Source: Celeribacter baekdonensis
GTDB lineage: Bacteria; Pseudomonadota; Alphaproteobacteria; Rhodobacterales; Rhodobacteraceae
NCBI RefSeq assembly: GCF_003047105.1
Contig: NZ_CP028475.1
Span: 1,054,001 to 1,118,000 of the forward strand
Direction: 5' to 3'
DNA: 64,000 bases
Shown here: positions 1 to 8,411 of the stretch, piece by piece
How the letters are laid out: each line of letters starts with the position of its first letter
Position numbering within the stretch: position 1 is the first letter of the stretch
Program-made: the position numbers and the translations under genes
Notes under the pieces: generated by a model
Database searches by the model: none
What the model saw: the letters and a program-made list of their open reading frames with translations, nothing else
Told to the model about the DNA's origin: nothing

Positions 1-109
1 AAACATCCCACCAACAGAGGCTGAACAGAACTTCTATGCACAGCGCGACGTGCTCGATATGGCCGCGTGAAATGAAGCTATAGGTCTCCGGTAAAACCGG
101 GGCGATTCA
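1..109 (+). mobile_element. 3' end of an IS3-family insertion sequence (partial, cut by window edge)
   Basis: Bases 2-70 read in frame as the last 22 codons of an IS3-type OrfB (DDE) transposase; the tail NIPPTEAEQNFYAQRDVLDM is the typical C-terminus of that family. About 13 bases after the stop comes a GC-rich stretch at 83-109 (starting GGTCTCCGG, ending GGCGATTCA). It resembles the right terminal inverted repeat of IS3 elements, which end in CA. The left end and most of the transposase lie outside the window, so activity, group and target duplication cannot be judged. That it is an IS3-family tail is family knowledge applied to a short piece; the exact boundary at 109 is inferred. Confidence 0.72.
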
Positions 110-192
110 CAGTGCCCCACCGATGGGGATTGAGGTGATCTTGGATGCGATTGGCACCGGGCTAAAACGCTGATCTGCCCTGCATCTTCATT

Positions 193-226
193 GCAGCCCA
201 AAATACTCAGCAGCCCAAAATACTCA
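193..226. repeat. 17-bp tandem duplication
   Basis: The unit GCAGCCCAAAATACTCA occurs twice head to tail (193-209 and 210-226) in the non-coding gap between the IS end and the ndk terminator. It looks like a slippage duplication. No function is evident. Confidence 0.85.
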
Positions 227-244
227 ATCGCCCCCGAACAAACA

Positions 245-275
245 AAAAGACCGCCCCAAATGGAGCGGCCTTTTG
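245..275 (-). terminator. Rho-independent terminator of ndk
   Basis: The arms 249-257 and 262-270 pair over 9 bp (two G-U pairs in the minus-strand RNA) around a 4-base loop. On the minus strand this is followed by a T-rich tract, about 30 bases past the ndk stop. The plus strand also has four Ts after the hairpin, so it may work in both directions. Confidence 0.75.
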
Positions 276-306
276 TCGTCTCATAGTCTGTCAAAAGCCT
301 GTGGCC

Positions 307-729
307 TTAGCCAACCAGTTCGAGACCCGCAAAGAAATACGCGATTTCTGCCGCAGCGGTTTCCGGCGCGTCGGACCCGTGCACGGAGTTTTCACCAACA
401 GAGAGCGCGAACTCGGCGCGGATCGTGCCGGGAGCGGCGTCTGCCGGGTTGGTGGCGCCCATGATTTCGCGGTTTTTCGCAATGGCGTTTTCACCTTCAA
501 GAACCTGAACCACAACCGGCTCGGAGATCATGAAGTCACACAGTTCGCCAAAGAAAGGACGGTCTTTGTGGACACCGTAAAATTCTTGCGCCTGAGCGAG
601 GGTCATTTGAATACGCTTGGATGCGATCACGCGCAGGCCAGCTTCTTCGAATTTCGCGACGATGGCGCCGGTCAGGTTGCGTTTGGTGGCGTCGGGTTTG
701 ATGATGGAGAAGGTGCGCTGGATAGCCAT
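307..729 (-). CDS. ndk: Nucleoside diphosphate kinase
   Basis: Transfers the gamma-phosphate of ATP to nucleoside diphosphates through a phosphohistidine, balancing the cytosolic NTP and dNTP pools. The 140-residue length is standard. The N-terminal KPDA is at residues 11-14, and the catalytic His117 lies in NSVHGSD. The ATG at 729 follows a weak AGAGG-like site. The gene is monocistronic, with its own terminator at 245-275, and is divergent from the ABC-F gene at 872. The product is intact and shows nothing unusual. Confidence 0.97.
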   Translation of the reverse strand: MAIQRTFSIIKPDATKRNLTGAIVAKFEEAGLRVIASKRIQMTLAQAQEFYGVHKDRPFFGELCDFMISEPVVVQVLEGENAIAKNREIMGATNPADAAPGTIRAEFALSVGENSVHGSDAPETAAAEIAYFFAGLELVG

Positions 730-871
730 GGGAGAGACCTCTTGGATCGGTTTTTAAGGAAACCGGGCACAAGCGAACCCGCACCCGAAGATTGCGCGCC
801 GGATAGCACGGGGAGCCGCCTTTGAAAAGCGGTGATTGACCTTCGCCGCAGTCTCAGGCATGGCTCGCCAC

Positions 872-2740
872 ATGTTGAAAATTCGCGATATCACCTACTC
901 CGTTGACGGCCGCACTCTGATCGAGAATGCCTCCGCCACCATTCCCACCGGCCACAAGGTCGGGATTGTCGGACGCAATGGCGCCGGCAAGACCACCCTG
1001 TTTCGCATCATTCGGGGCGAATTGGTCCTGGAAGGTGGCGTGATCGAGATGCCCGCCCGCGCCCGCATTGGCGGCGTGGCCCAAGAGGTGCCGGGCAATG
1101 AGGTCTCGCTGGTGAACACGGTGTTGGCCGCGGATGTCGAACGCGAAAGCCTGATGGCCGAATCTGAAACCGCGACCGACCCGCATCGGATTGCTGAAAT
1201 TCAGACCCGTTTGGCCGATATCGACGCCTGGTCCGCCGAAGGCCGCGCCTCTTCGATTCTCAAAGGTCTGGGCTTCACCGAAGAAGAAATTCACATGCCC
1301 TGCTCCGCCTTTTCCGGCGGCTGGCGGATGCGCGTGGCGCTGGCAGGCGTGTTGTTCTCACAGCCCGACCTTCTGCTCCTCGATGAGCCGACCAACTACC
1401 TCGATCTTGAAGGCGCTTTGTGGCTGGAAAGCTACCTTGGTCGCTACCCACATACCGTGTTGTTGATCTCCCACGACCGTGCCCTTTTGAACCGCGCCGT
1501 GGGCGGTATTTTGCACCTCGAGAGCAAAAAGCTGACGCTCTACACCGGCGGCTATGATGATTTCGCCAAAACCCGGGCCGCGCAGCGCGCGGTTCAGGCG
1601 GCCGCCGCGAAAAAGCAAGACGCGGCGCGCGAGCATCTTCAGAGTTTTGTGGATCGCTTCAAAGCCAAGGCTTCGAAAGCGAAACAGGCGCAATCTCGCG
1701 TTAAGATGCTGGAAAAAATGGAAAAAATCACAGCGCCCGAAGATGCGGCGCGGGTGGTATTCTCCTTCCCAGAGCCCGAAGAACTGTCGCCGCCGATCAT
1801 CAACATGGAAAATGCATCCGTGGGCTATGATGGCAAACAGATCCTCGGCAAGCTCGATCTGCGCATCGACCAAGACGACCGGATCGCGCTTTTGGGCCGC
1901 AACGGCGAGGGCAAATCGACGCTCTCGAAACTCTTGTCCAACCGCCTCGCGCCGATGGGTGGCAAGATGGTGCAACATAACAAATTGCGCATCGGGTTTT
2001 TCGCCCAACACCAAGTGGATGAGCTCTATCTCGATGAGACGCCGCTGCAACACTTGCAAAGCGCCATCCCCGGCATGTTGGGGCCAAAACTGCGCGCCAA
2101 ATTGGCCGGTTTCGGCCTTGGCGCGGATCAGGCGGACACCGAGGTCGGGCGCTTGTCCGGCGGCCAAAAAGCGCGTCTGTCGTTGCTTCTGGCCACGCTT
2201 GACGCGCCGCATTTGTTGATCCTCGATGAGCCGACCAACCACCTCGACATCGAGAGCCGCGAGGCGCTGGTTGAGGCGCTTACGGCCTATACCGGCGCGG
2301 TTGTTTTGGTCAGCCACGACATGCATTTGCTGTCGCTTGTGGCGGATCGACTGTGGTTGGTGAAAGACGGTCGGGTTGCCCCCTATGAGGACGATCTGGA
2401 CGCCTATCGCCGCCTGTTGTTGACCGGCGATGACAAGCCGAAAGAGGCCAAAGCCAAGGCTGCCAAACAAGCGGCCAAACAGGCCGCCCCGGCGAAAAAA
2501 GCCAGCCGCGAAGACATCCAAGCCTTTAAGGCCGAGATTCGCAAATGCGAGGAGCGCGTTGGCAAGCTCAACGAGATGAGCAAGAAATTGCAGATCAAAC
2601 TGGCCAACCCGGCGCTTTACGAAGACAAAGAGGCGGCGGTGATTTGGCAAAAGAAATATGCCGAAGTGGTCGACGCGTTGGAACGCGCGGAATCTCTTTG
2701 GATGGATGCGCTTGAAAAACTAGAAAAAGCAAACGGTTAA
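872..2740 (+). CDS. ABC-F family ATP-binding protein (first of two)
   Basis: A soluble twin-ATPase protein without membrane segments, of the ABC-F class that acts on ribosomes or translation rather than in transport. Walker A GRNGAGKTT is at about residues 34-42, with signature FSGGW and LLLDEPTNYLD. The second domain has GRNGEGKST, LSGGQ and LILDEPTNHLD. An Ala/Lys-rich linker and a C-terminal coiled coil follow the second domain. The ATG at 872 (MLKIRDITYS) fits the usual family N-terminus; in-frame starts at 836 (TTG) and 860 (ATG) are possible but lack clear ribosome-binding sites. It is followed after 12 bases by marC. The exact subfamily (YheS/EttA/Uup-like) cannot be fixed by eye, so no symbol is given. 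Confidence 0.93.
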   Translation: MLKIRDITYSVDGRTLIENASATIPTGHKVGIVGRNGAGKTTLFRIIRGELVLEGGVIEMPARARIGGVAQEVPGNEVSLVNTVLAADVERESLMAESETATDPHRIAEIQTRLADIDAWSAEGRASSILKGLGFTEEEIHMPCSAFSGGWRMRVALAGVLFSQPDLLLLDEPTNYLDLEGALWLESYLGRYPHTVLLISHDRALLNRAVGGILHLESKKLTLYTGGYDDFAKTRAAQRAVQAAAAKKQDAAREHLQSFVDRFKAKASKAKQAQSRVKMLEKMEKITAPEDAARVVFSFPEPEELSPPIINMENASVGYDGKQILGKLDLRIDQDDRIALLGRNGEGKSTLSKLLSNRLAPMGGKMVQHNKLRIGFFAQHQVDELYLDETPLQHLQSAIPGMLGPKLRAKLAGFGLGADQADTEVGRLSGGQKARLSLLLATLDAPHLLILDEPTNHLDIESREALVEALTAYTGAVVLVSHDMHLLSLVADRLWLVKDGRVAPYEDDLDAYRRLLLTGDDKPKEAKAKAAKQAAKQAAPAKKASREDIQAFKAEIRKCEERVGKLNEMSKKLQIKLANPALYEDKEAAVIWQKKYAEVVDALERAESLWMDALEKLEKANG

Positions 2741-2752
2741 GACAGGTTTTTG

Positions 2753-3373
2753 ATGGAGATTCAAACCCTCATCACCGCGTTTTTGACCCTGTTCGTGATC
2801 ATTGATCCGATCGGGCTTGCGCCGCTGTTTGTGGCACTCACCCCCGGTGCATCGGCGGCGCATCGGCGGGCTGTGGGCCTACGCGCGGTGACGATTGCCT
2901 TTGTGATCCTGACGGTGTTTGGCCTGTTTGGCGATCACGTCCTGACCTTTGTCGGCATCTCCATGCCCGCCTTTCGCATCGCGGGCGGGCTTTTGCTGTT
3001 TTTAACCGCGCTTGAGATGCTGTTTGAAAAGCGTTCGAAACGGCGCGAAGAACATGCGCAGCACCCTGAACATCAGCCGGTCGAAGACCCGTCGGTCTTT
3101 CCGTTGGCCACGCCGCTTTTGGCGGGTCCGGGGGCGATTACGTCGATGATCTTGTTGATTGATCAGTCCAATGGCGTCAGCGGCGTATTTTTCGTTTTGG
3201 GCGTGTTGCTGGCCGTGCTTTTGGTGGTGCTGTTTTTCTTTGTGATGAGCACCGCGATGGAGCGGATTTTGGGCGCGACGGGCATCAATGTGGTGACACG
3301 GCTGATGGGGATGCTCTTGGCCGCACTCTCGGTCCAGTTCGTGATCGACGGGCTCAAAGCGGTGTTCTTGTAA
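2753..3373 (+). CDS. MarC family integral membrane protein
   Basis: A 206-residue hydrophobic protein with about six membrane helices. It opens with a helix at residues 5-25 containing the family's LFVIIDPIGLAPLF pattern, and has a central charged loop rich in Arg, Glu and His. A second signature, PLLAGPGAIT, follows near residue 125. MarC/SNARE-type proteins are inner-membrane proteins of uncertain transport role; the old link to multiple antibiotic resistance is not supported for the family. The ATG at 2753 was preferred over the TTG at 2750. It probably shares a transcript with the ABC-F gene just upstream. Confidence 0.92.
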   Translation: MEIQTLITAFLTLFVIIDPIGLAPLFVALTPGASAAHRRAVGLRAVTIAFVILTVFGLFGDHVLTFVGISMPAFRIAGGLLLFLTALEMLFEKRSKRREEHAQHPEHQPVEDPSVFPLATPLLAGPGAITSMILLIDQSNGVSGVFFVLGVLLAVLLVVLFFFVMSTAMERILGATGINVVTRLMGMLLAALSVQFVIDGLKAVFL

Positions 3374-3458
3374 AAATCGCCTGACATTTACCTGATAGTT
3401 GCGTGACTGGTGCCTGTGTAGCGCTGACAAATCCGAAAACACACCCTATCTATAGAGC

Positions 3459-4037
3459 ATGGACAGCTTTGACACCGCCCGCATTCTCTATCTTTCGCTC
3501 CTTTTGGGGGTGGTTGGATTTTATTATATCGTCGCCAACCGCCGCAATATGGGGCAGCTTTTGCGCCATGCGGCCCTTTGGGCGCTGATTTTTATCGGCG
3601 CGTTGGCGGCGGTGGGACTTTGGCAAGACGTGCGACCACGCCTTGCCCCCGCGCAAATTATCCGCGGTGATGGCGTGATTGAGGTCGATCGCGATCAAAG
3701 CGGGCATTTTTCGCTGACCGCGCTGGTCAACGGCGCGCCGGTCGCGTTTTTGATCGACACCGGTGCCTCCAACGTGGTGCTTTCGCTCAAAGACGCCGAA
3801 CGCGCCGGGATCAATGTCGACGATCTGACCTTCACCGGCCGCGCTCAAACCGCCAATGGCACCGTGCGCACCGCCCCGGTCAAGATCGACACATTGAGTT
3901 TGGGCGGCATCCAAGACGACCGGGTCCGCGCCTATGTCACCGATGGCGATTTGTTTGGCTCACTCTTGGGGATGGATTACCTGCGCCGCTATGATCACAT
4001 TGAAATCAAACAGGATAAGTTGATTTTAACCCGCTAA
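3459..4037 (+). CDS. Membrane-anchored retropepsin-like aspartic protease (TIGR02281 type)
   Basis: 192 residues. Two hydrophobic segments, at about 8-24 and 37-54, anchor the protein. They are followed by a single aspartic-protease fold with the active-site motif DTGAS at residues 100-104 and the flap and second-half strands of a clan AA protease. Retropepsins of this size work as dimers, so one DTG motif per chain is expected. The catalytic part is probably periplasmic, which is an inference from the anchors. Its substrate is unknown. The gene is followed by a terminator at 4059-4091 and faces holC. Confidence 0.88.
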   Translation: MDSFDTARILYLSLLLGVVGFYYIVANRRNMGQLLRHAALWALIFIGALAAVGLWQDVRPRLAPAQIIRGDGVIEVDRDQSGHFSLTALVNGAPVAFLIDTGASNVVLSLKDAERAGINVDDLTFTGRAQTANGTVRTAPVKIDTLSLGGIQDDRVRAYVTDGDLFGSLLGMDYLRRYDHIEIKQDKLILTR

Positions 4038-4058
4038 TTTGACCCGCTAAGTCAGGCA

Positions 4059-4091
4059 CCGAAAAGCGTCATGCGCTTTCGGCCTTCTTTT
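4059..4091 (+). terminator. Terminator between the retropepsin gene and holC
   Basis: A hairpin of 9-10 bp (4059-4082, one bulged A, loop TCATG) is followed by a T-rich stretch on the plus strand, 20 bases past the retropepsin stop. The holC stop codon (4069-4071) sits inside the hairpin, so the two convergent genes share this region. Confidence 0.6.
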
Positions 4092-4521
4092 CCCATCTGC
4101 CACTTTCCTCGGACCAATATTGCGCCTGCGCGCCTGCGCCTGTCAGCGATTTCCATTGCACCCGTGCCTGTTGCACCGCTTCCGGGTCGTGGCCGTCAAA
4201 CAGGATACAGACCCGGTCCGCACGCGCGACCTCGTCGGCGCTGACCTCGGCACCGCCGACACTCATGATGCAGGAGGCCCGGTTGGTCCCAGAAGCCAGC
4301 GTCAAAAGCACGGGCTGATCGGCATCATGCGGCCCATTCGCCAAACCATGCGGCAAAAACCCGTCGCGCGCCCAAAGCGCGGTATCAAGTACCGCAAGCA
4401 TCTGTTCCGAGCGCCCCCGGACCTCAACCCGCCAGCCTGCCGCGAGAGATTTCTCCGACAGGCTGGCCAGGGTGACGACCAGAGGCGCTTGGGTGAGGTG
4501 ATAGAAAAAGGCAGCGCCCAT
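4069..4521 (-). CDS. holC: DNA polymerase III chi subunit
   Basis: Chi belongs to the clamp-loader complex and links it to single-stranded-DNA-binding protein during replication. The 150-residue product matches the family length. It begins with the typical FFYHLTQAPL strand and continues with LASLSEKSLAAGWRV and DTALWARDGFLPHG, which are family landmarks. It lies 6 bases downstream of the pepA stop, so it is probably co-transcribed; pepA-holC pairing is common in proteobacteria. The end of the gene overlaps the shared hairpin with the convergent retropepsin gene. Confidence 0.93.
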   Translation of the reverse strand: MGAAFFYHLTQAPLVVTLASLSEKSLAAGWRVEVRGRSEQMLAVLDTALWARDGFLPHGLANGPHDADQPVLLTLASGTNRASCIMSVGGAEVSADEVARADRVCILFDGHDPEAVQQARVQWKSLTGAGAQAQYWSEESGRWEKKAESA

Positions 4522-4527
4522 AAGGGA

Positions 4528-5993
4528 TTAAGCCTCTTTATTCATGTCATCTACGAGGCGATTGAGCGCCAAAACACCCCAACCAGTCGCGCCTTTGGGG
4601 GCCAGAGTGGTCGGAGATTTCACCAAAGCCACGCCCGCGATGTCGAGGTGAATCCAAGGGGTTTCGTCTTTGACAAAGCGTTTGAGGAATTGCGCCGCCG
4701 TGATCGAGCCCGCCGCCCGGTCGCCGACGTTTTTCATATCGGCAACATCGGATTTGAGCATTTTGTCGTAGTTCGCGCCCATCGGCATCCGCCATGCGCC
4801 CTCGCCCTCGGCGCTGGCCGCTTTGAGAAACGCGTTGCAGAACGGATCGTCGTTGGAGAAAACGCCCGCGTTCTCATGGCCAAGACCGATGATGATGGCA
4901 CCGGTGAGGGTGGCCAAATTGACCATGGCGCGAGGCGCAAAGCGGTCTTGAGCGTACCACAGCACATCGGCCAAAACCAAACGGCCCTCGGCGTCGGTGT
5001 TGATGATCTCAACTGTGTCGCCTTTCATCGAACGCACCACATCGCCCGGACGGGTCGCGTTGCCATCGGGCATGTTTTCGACGATGCCGACGATGCCCAC
5101 CACATTTGCGGCAGCTTTGCGCAGGGCCAGTGATTTCATCACGCCCGCGACAACACCCGCGCCGCCCATGTCCATGGTCATGTCTTCCATGCCCCCGCCG
5201 GTTTGATCGAAATCCCGCCGGTGTCAAACACCACGCCCTTGCCAACAAGCGCCAAGGGGGCCTCATCTTTGCCCCCCTTCCATTGCATCACAACCACTTT
5301 CGACGGGCTGGTCGACCCTTGGCCCACGGCCAAAAGCGTGCGCATTCCGAGGGCTTCGAGATCGGCCTCTTCCAGCACTTCAACCTCAAGACCCAAGGTT
5401 TCCAAGGCTTTGAGGCGATTGGCGAATTCTGTGGTGTTGAGGATGTTGGACGGCTCCATCACCAGATCGCGGGTGAAGAACACGCCGTCGCTCAACGCCT
5501 CAACCGTGGACAAATCGACACTCTCCGGTTTGGTCACGGCAATCGTCACTTCGGGAATGTCCTTGGCCGGGCCATCGCCCATATGATCGGAGAATTTATA
5601 ATGCTTAAGCGCCACGCCCAAAGCCAGCTCTTCGACGCGTTTCACACTGCCGGGCAGCACCAAAACGCCCGCTTTGGTGACCGCACCGCCAATTGTGGCA
5701 CCTGCCTTGCGCGCCAATTCAACAGAGGCCTGATTGGACAGTTTCACCACCTGAACCGCCTCCGCCTCCATCCCCGCCGGATAGGCCAAATCCTTGGCCT
5801 CGCCTTCGGCCATCTCCTCAAAAGCATCGCTTTCCACGAACCGCGCCAGCGCGCCTTTGCTCAAACGGTTGATGCGGCGGGCGGCTTGGCCGAGCGTGCC
5901 CTCCGGGCTCACCACAACGGCAACACGCCCGGTTGCGGCGGCGATGGCATCAAGATCAAGGGCAACAACGGTCAGCTTAGCGGGTTGGGTCAT
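4528..5993 (-). pseudogene. pepA: Leucyl aminopeptidase (M17), split by a 1-base frameshift, probably a sequencing indel
   Basis: PepA is a cytosolic two-metal aminopeptidase that removes N-terminal residues and, in some bacteria, binds DNA. The first 271 codons (5993-5178) include the metal-site segment [15 protein letters not shown]. The remainder continues in another frame to 4528, from [12 protein letters not shown] through the catalytic INTDAEGRL. The break falls at the C5 run 5192-5196. One extra C (G on the coding strand) gives [14 protein letters not shown], the expected family sequence. Joined, the protein would be about 488 residues, normal for the family. Both halves are otherwise intact, arguing against old decay. 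It is divergent from lptF and upstream of holC. Confidence 0.9.
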
Positions 5994-6172
5994 CGGGAAT
6001 CCTTTGTCGAATATGTCGCGTCTGTGCCGATGGGACAGCTCACCGTCCCTTTGGCGCTCGCACTATAGGTAGACCTCAAAGGCGGCGGTGACCAGAGCGA
6101 GATTACGGGTTTCTCCCGCCCTCACGGCGCGATAAAGTCCGCGCAATCTGGTTGTGGCTTTGGGGAACGCGT

Positions 6173-7314
6173 TTGGGAAGATTCGACAAATACATGCTTC
6201 AGCAATTGCTGATGCTGTTCGGGTTTTTCTCGCTCGTCCTGGCTTTGGTGTTCTGGGTCAACAAGGCGGTGAGCCTGTTGGACTGGCTCATGGGCGACGG
6301 CCAATCGGCTTCGGTGTTTTTGCAACTCACGCTGTTGTCGCTGCCAACGATCTTGGTCAATCTATTGCCGATCGCGGCCTTTGCCGCCACCGTCTATGTG
6401 ACCAATCGTTTGTCGGCAGAATCGGAATTGGTGGTGGTTCAGGCCGCTGGCTATTCGCCCTATCGCCTGGCCCGTCCGGTGGTGTTTTTTAGCCTCATCG
6501 TCGCGGCAATGGTGGCGATTTTGTCCCATGTTCTGGTGCCGCTCTCTGTGCAAGAATTGGACATGCGCCGGGGTGAGATCGCTCGCGATGTCACCGCGCG
6601 CCTGCTCACCGAGGGCACATTTGTTCATCCCACCAAGGGCATCACCTTTTACGTACGCAACATTTCGGCGGCGGGCGAATTGGAAGACGTTTACCTGTCC
6701 AACAGTCGCGATGCGAGCCAGCGCCAAAGCTTCATGGCCTCCCGCGCCCTGATCGTCAAAGGTGATGGCACCGCGGGCAACGACGCGCCGATGTTGTTGA
6801 TGTTTGATGGCATGGCGCAGACCTATGAACTTGACAGCAAACGCCTGTCTGTCACTCGATTTGACCGGTTTGCCTATGGGCTTGGGGCTTGATGACCACC
6901 CCAACAACTGGCGCGCGCTCAATTCGTGCGACCACCACATTTGATCTGTTGCGCGCCAGCCCGGCGCTACAAGCCGATACGGGGCTGACCCCAGAAGCCA
7001 TGATCGCCGAGGCCAATATGCGCATGAACAAGGCGTTTCAAAGCATCGCTATCAGCCTGATCGGCTTTGGCGCGTTGATCGTCGGCGGATTTTCGCGCTT
7101 TGGTCTGTGGCGACAGATTTTGATCGCCATCGTGCTTTTGGTCGTGGTGAAATCCATCGACAACACGCTCGAAGGCATGATTGACGCCAATGCCCGGCTT
7201 TGGCCATTCCGATATGCCGCCACGCTTTTGGGGCTTGGGATTTCTTGGGCCTTACTGTGGAAAGCGGCCCATCCCCGGTTGCGACGCGCGCCCGCTCAGG
7301 GAGAAACGGCATGA
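6173..7314 (+). pseudogene. lptF: LPS export permease LptF, split by a 1-base frameshift, probably a sequencing indel
   Basis: LptF and LptG form the membrane part of the LptB2FG transporter that extracts lipopolysaccharide from the inner membrane. Frame one (to 6892) carries the N-terminal helices and the periplasmic jellyroll. Frame two (from 6889) carries MNKAFQSIAISLIGFGALIVGG and the last helices. They join at the G4/TT stretch 6884-6890, where one extra base gives an uninterrupted protein of about 380 residues. The start chosen is TTG at 6173 (MGRFDKYMLQQL), with GGGGA seven bases upstream; the frame is open back to 6152. The stop overlaps the lptG ATG by 4 bases. LptF is essential in LPS-bearing bacteria, so a true null is unlikely. 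Confidence 0.9.
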
Positions 7315-8408
7315 GGCTTGATCTCTATTTCGCCCGCCGGTTTTTACGGGCCTTGTTGATCGTGATTGCCGCCTTTGCCGGGCTGATCGTGATGGTTGAA
7401 AGCCTTGATCAAATCCGCAATTTCTCCGGTGTTGATATTGGATCGGCGGCGATTTTCTCCATGGCTTTGCTGCGCCTGCCACGCACGATTTACGATATTT
7501 TACCGATCATTGTGGTGATTGCGACATTGGTGTTGTTTCTGGGCCTGGCGCGCTCCTCGGAACTGGTCGTTGCGCGGGCCTCTGGCCGTTCGGCAATGCG
7601 CTCTTTGTTGCCACCCGTGGTGGTGGTGTTTGTGTTCGGCCTCTTGTCCGTTGCGGTGTTGAACCCCGTGGCGTCAACCACGGGGCGCACTTATGAAACC
7701 CGCGAAGCGCTTTATCTCAAAGGAGAACGTCAGGTATTTTCCGTCTCGGACGAAGGGCTATGGTTGCGTGAAGGTTCACAAGACGGCCAAATGGTGATCC
7801 GTGCCACGCGCTCCAATCTGGATGGCTCCGAATTGTTCGACGTCAGCTTTATCGGCTTTGCCAAGGCGGGATTGCCACTTTATCGGATCGAGGCCGAAGA
7901 AGCGCGCATTGAAGACGGGCGCTGGCTGCTTGAAAACGCCAAACGCTGGCCTCTTGAGGGTGCGGCCAACCCGGAAGCGGCGGCGACCTATCACGACACT
8001 CTGACGCTGAACACCACGCTGACGCTTGAGGAAATCCAAGACCGGTTTGGCACACCTCAAGCCGTCTCAATTTGGGATATGTCAAGCTATATCAAAAAGT
8101 TGGAAACCGCAGGTTTTTCGGCGCGCAGCTACAAAATGTGGCTGCAAAGCGAATTGGCCCTGCCCTTTACCTTTGTCGCCATGCTGTTGATCGGGGCTGG
8201 GTTCACCATGCGCCACACCCGGCTGGGGCGGACCTCAACCTTGGTGGTCACCGCGATCATTTTGGCCTTTGGCTTTTTCTTTCTACGCTCTTTCGCGATC
8301 ATTTTGGGGCAAAACGGGCTTTTGCCAATCTCTTTGGCGGCATGGGGCCCACCGATGGCGGTGATCTTTGCCTCTCTTGCGCTGCTGCTGCATTTGGAGG
8401 ATGGATAG
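7311..8408 (+). CDS. lptG: LPS export ABC transporter permease LptG
   Basis: Partner of LptF in the LPS extraction complex. The 365-residue protein begins MRLDLYFARRFLRALL, with the first membrane helix at about 12-32. Two more N-terminal helices follow, then a periplasmic domain at about 125-275 and three C-terminal helices (WLQSELALPFTFVAMLL and following), the YjgP/YjgQ family layout. The ATG overlaps the lptF stop (ATGA), showing translational coupling. lptD follows 3 bases after the stop. The product appears intact. Confidence 0.95.
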   Translation: MRLDLYFARRFLRALLIVIAAFAGLIVMVESLDQIRNFSGVDIGSAAIFSMALLRLPRTIYDILPIIVVIATLVLFLGLARSSELVVARASGRSAMRSLLPPVVVVFVFGLLSVAVLNPVASTTGRTYETREALYLKGERQVFSVSDEGLWLREGSQDGQMVIRATRSNLDGSELFDVSFIGFAKAGLPLYRIEAEEARIEDGRWLLENAKRWPLEGAANPEAAATYHDTLTLNTTLTLEEIQDRFGTPQAVSIWDMSSYIKKLETAGFSARSYKMWLQSELALPFTFVAMLLIGAGFTMRHTRLGRTSTLVVTAIILAFGFFFLRSFAIILGQNGLLPISLAAWGPPMAVIFASLALLLHLEDG

Positions 8409-8411
8409 GCC

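Noticed and set aside
193..226. CRISPR-like or integron-like array
   Set aside because: Only two units, 17 bp, with no spacer between them.
1358..2650. 430-codon open frame antisense to the first ABC-F gene
   Set aside because: Mirror frame of a GC-rich coding region; no family features, and the sense gene is certain.
5178..5200. Programmed ribosomal frameshifting as explanation for the pepA split
   Set aside because: No slippery heptamer with a following structure in the right frame, and similar breaks occur in many unrelated genes.
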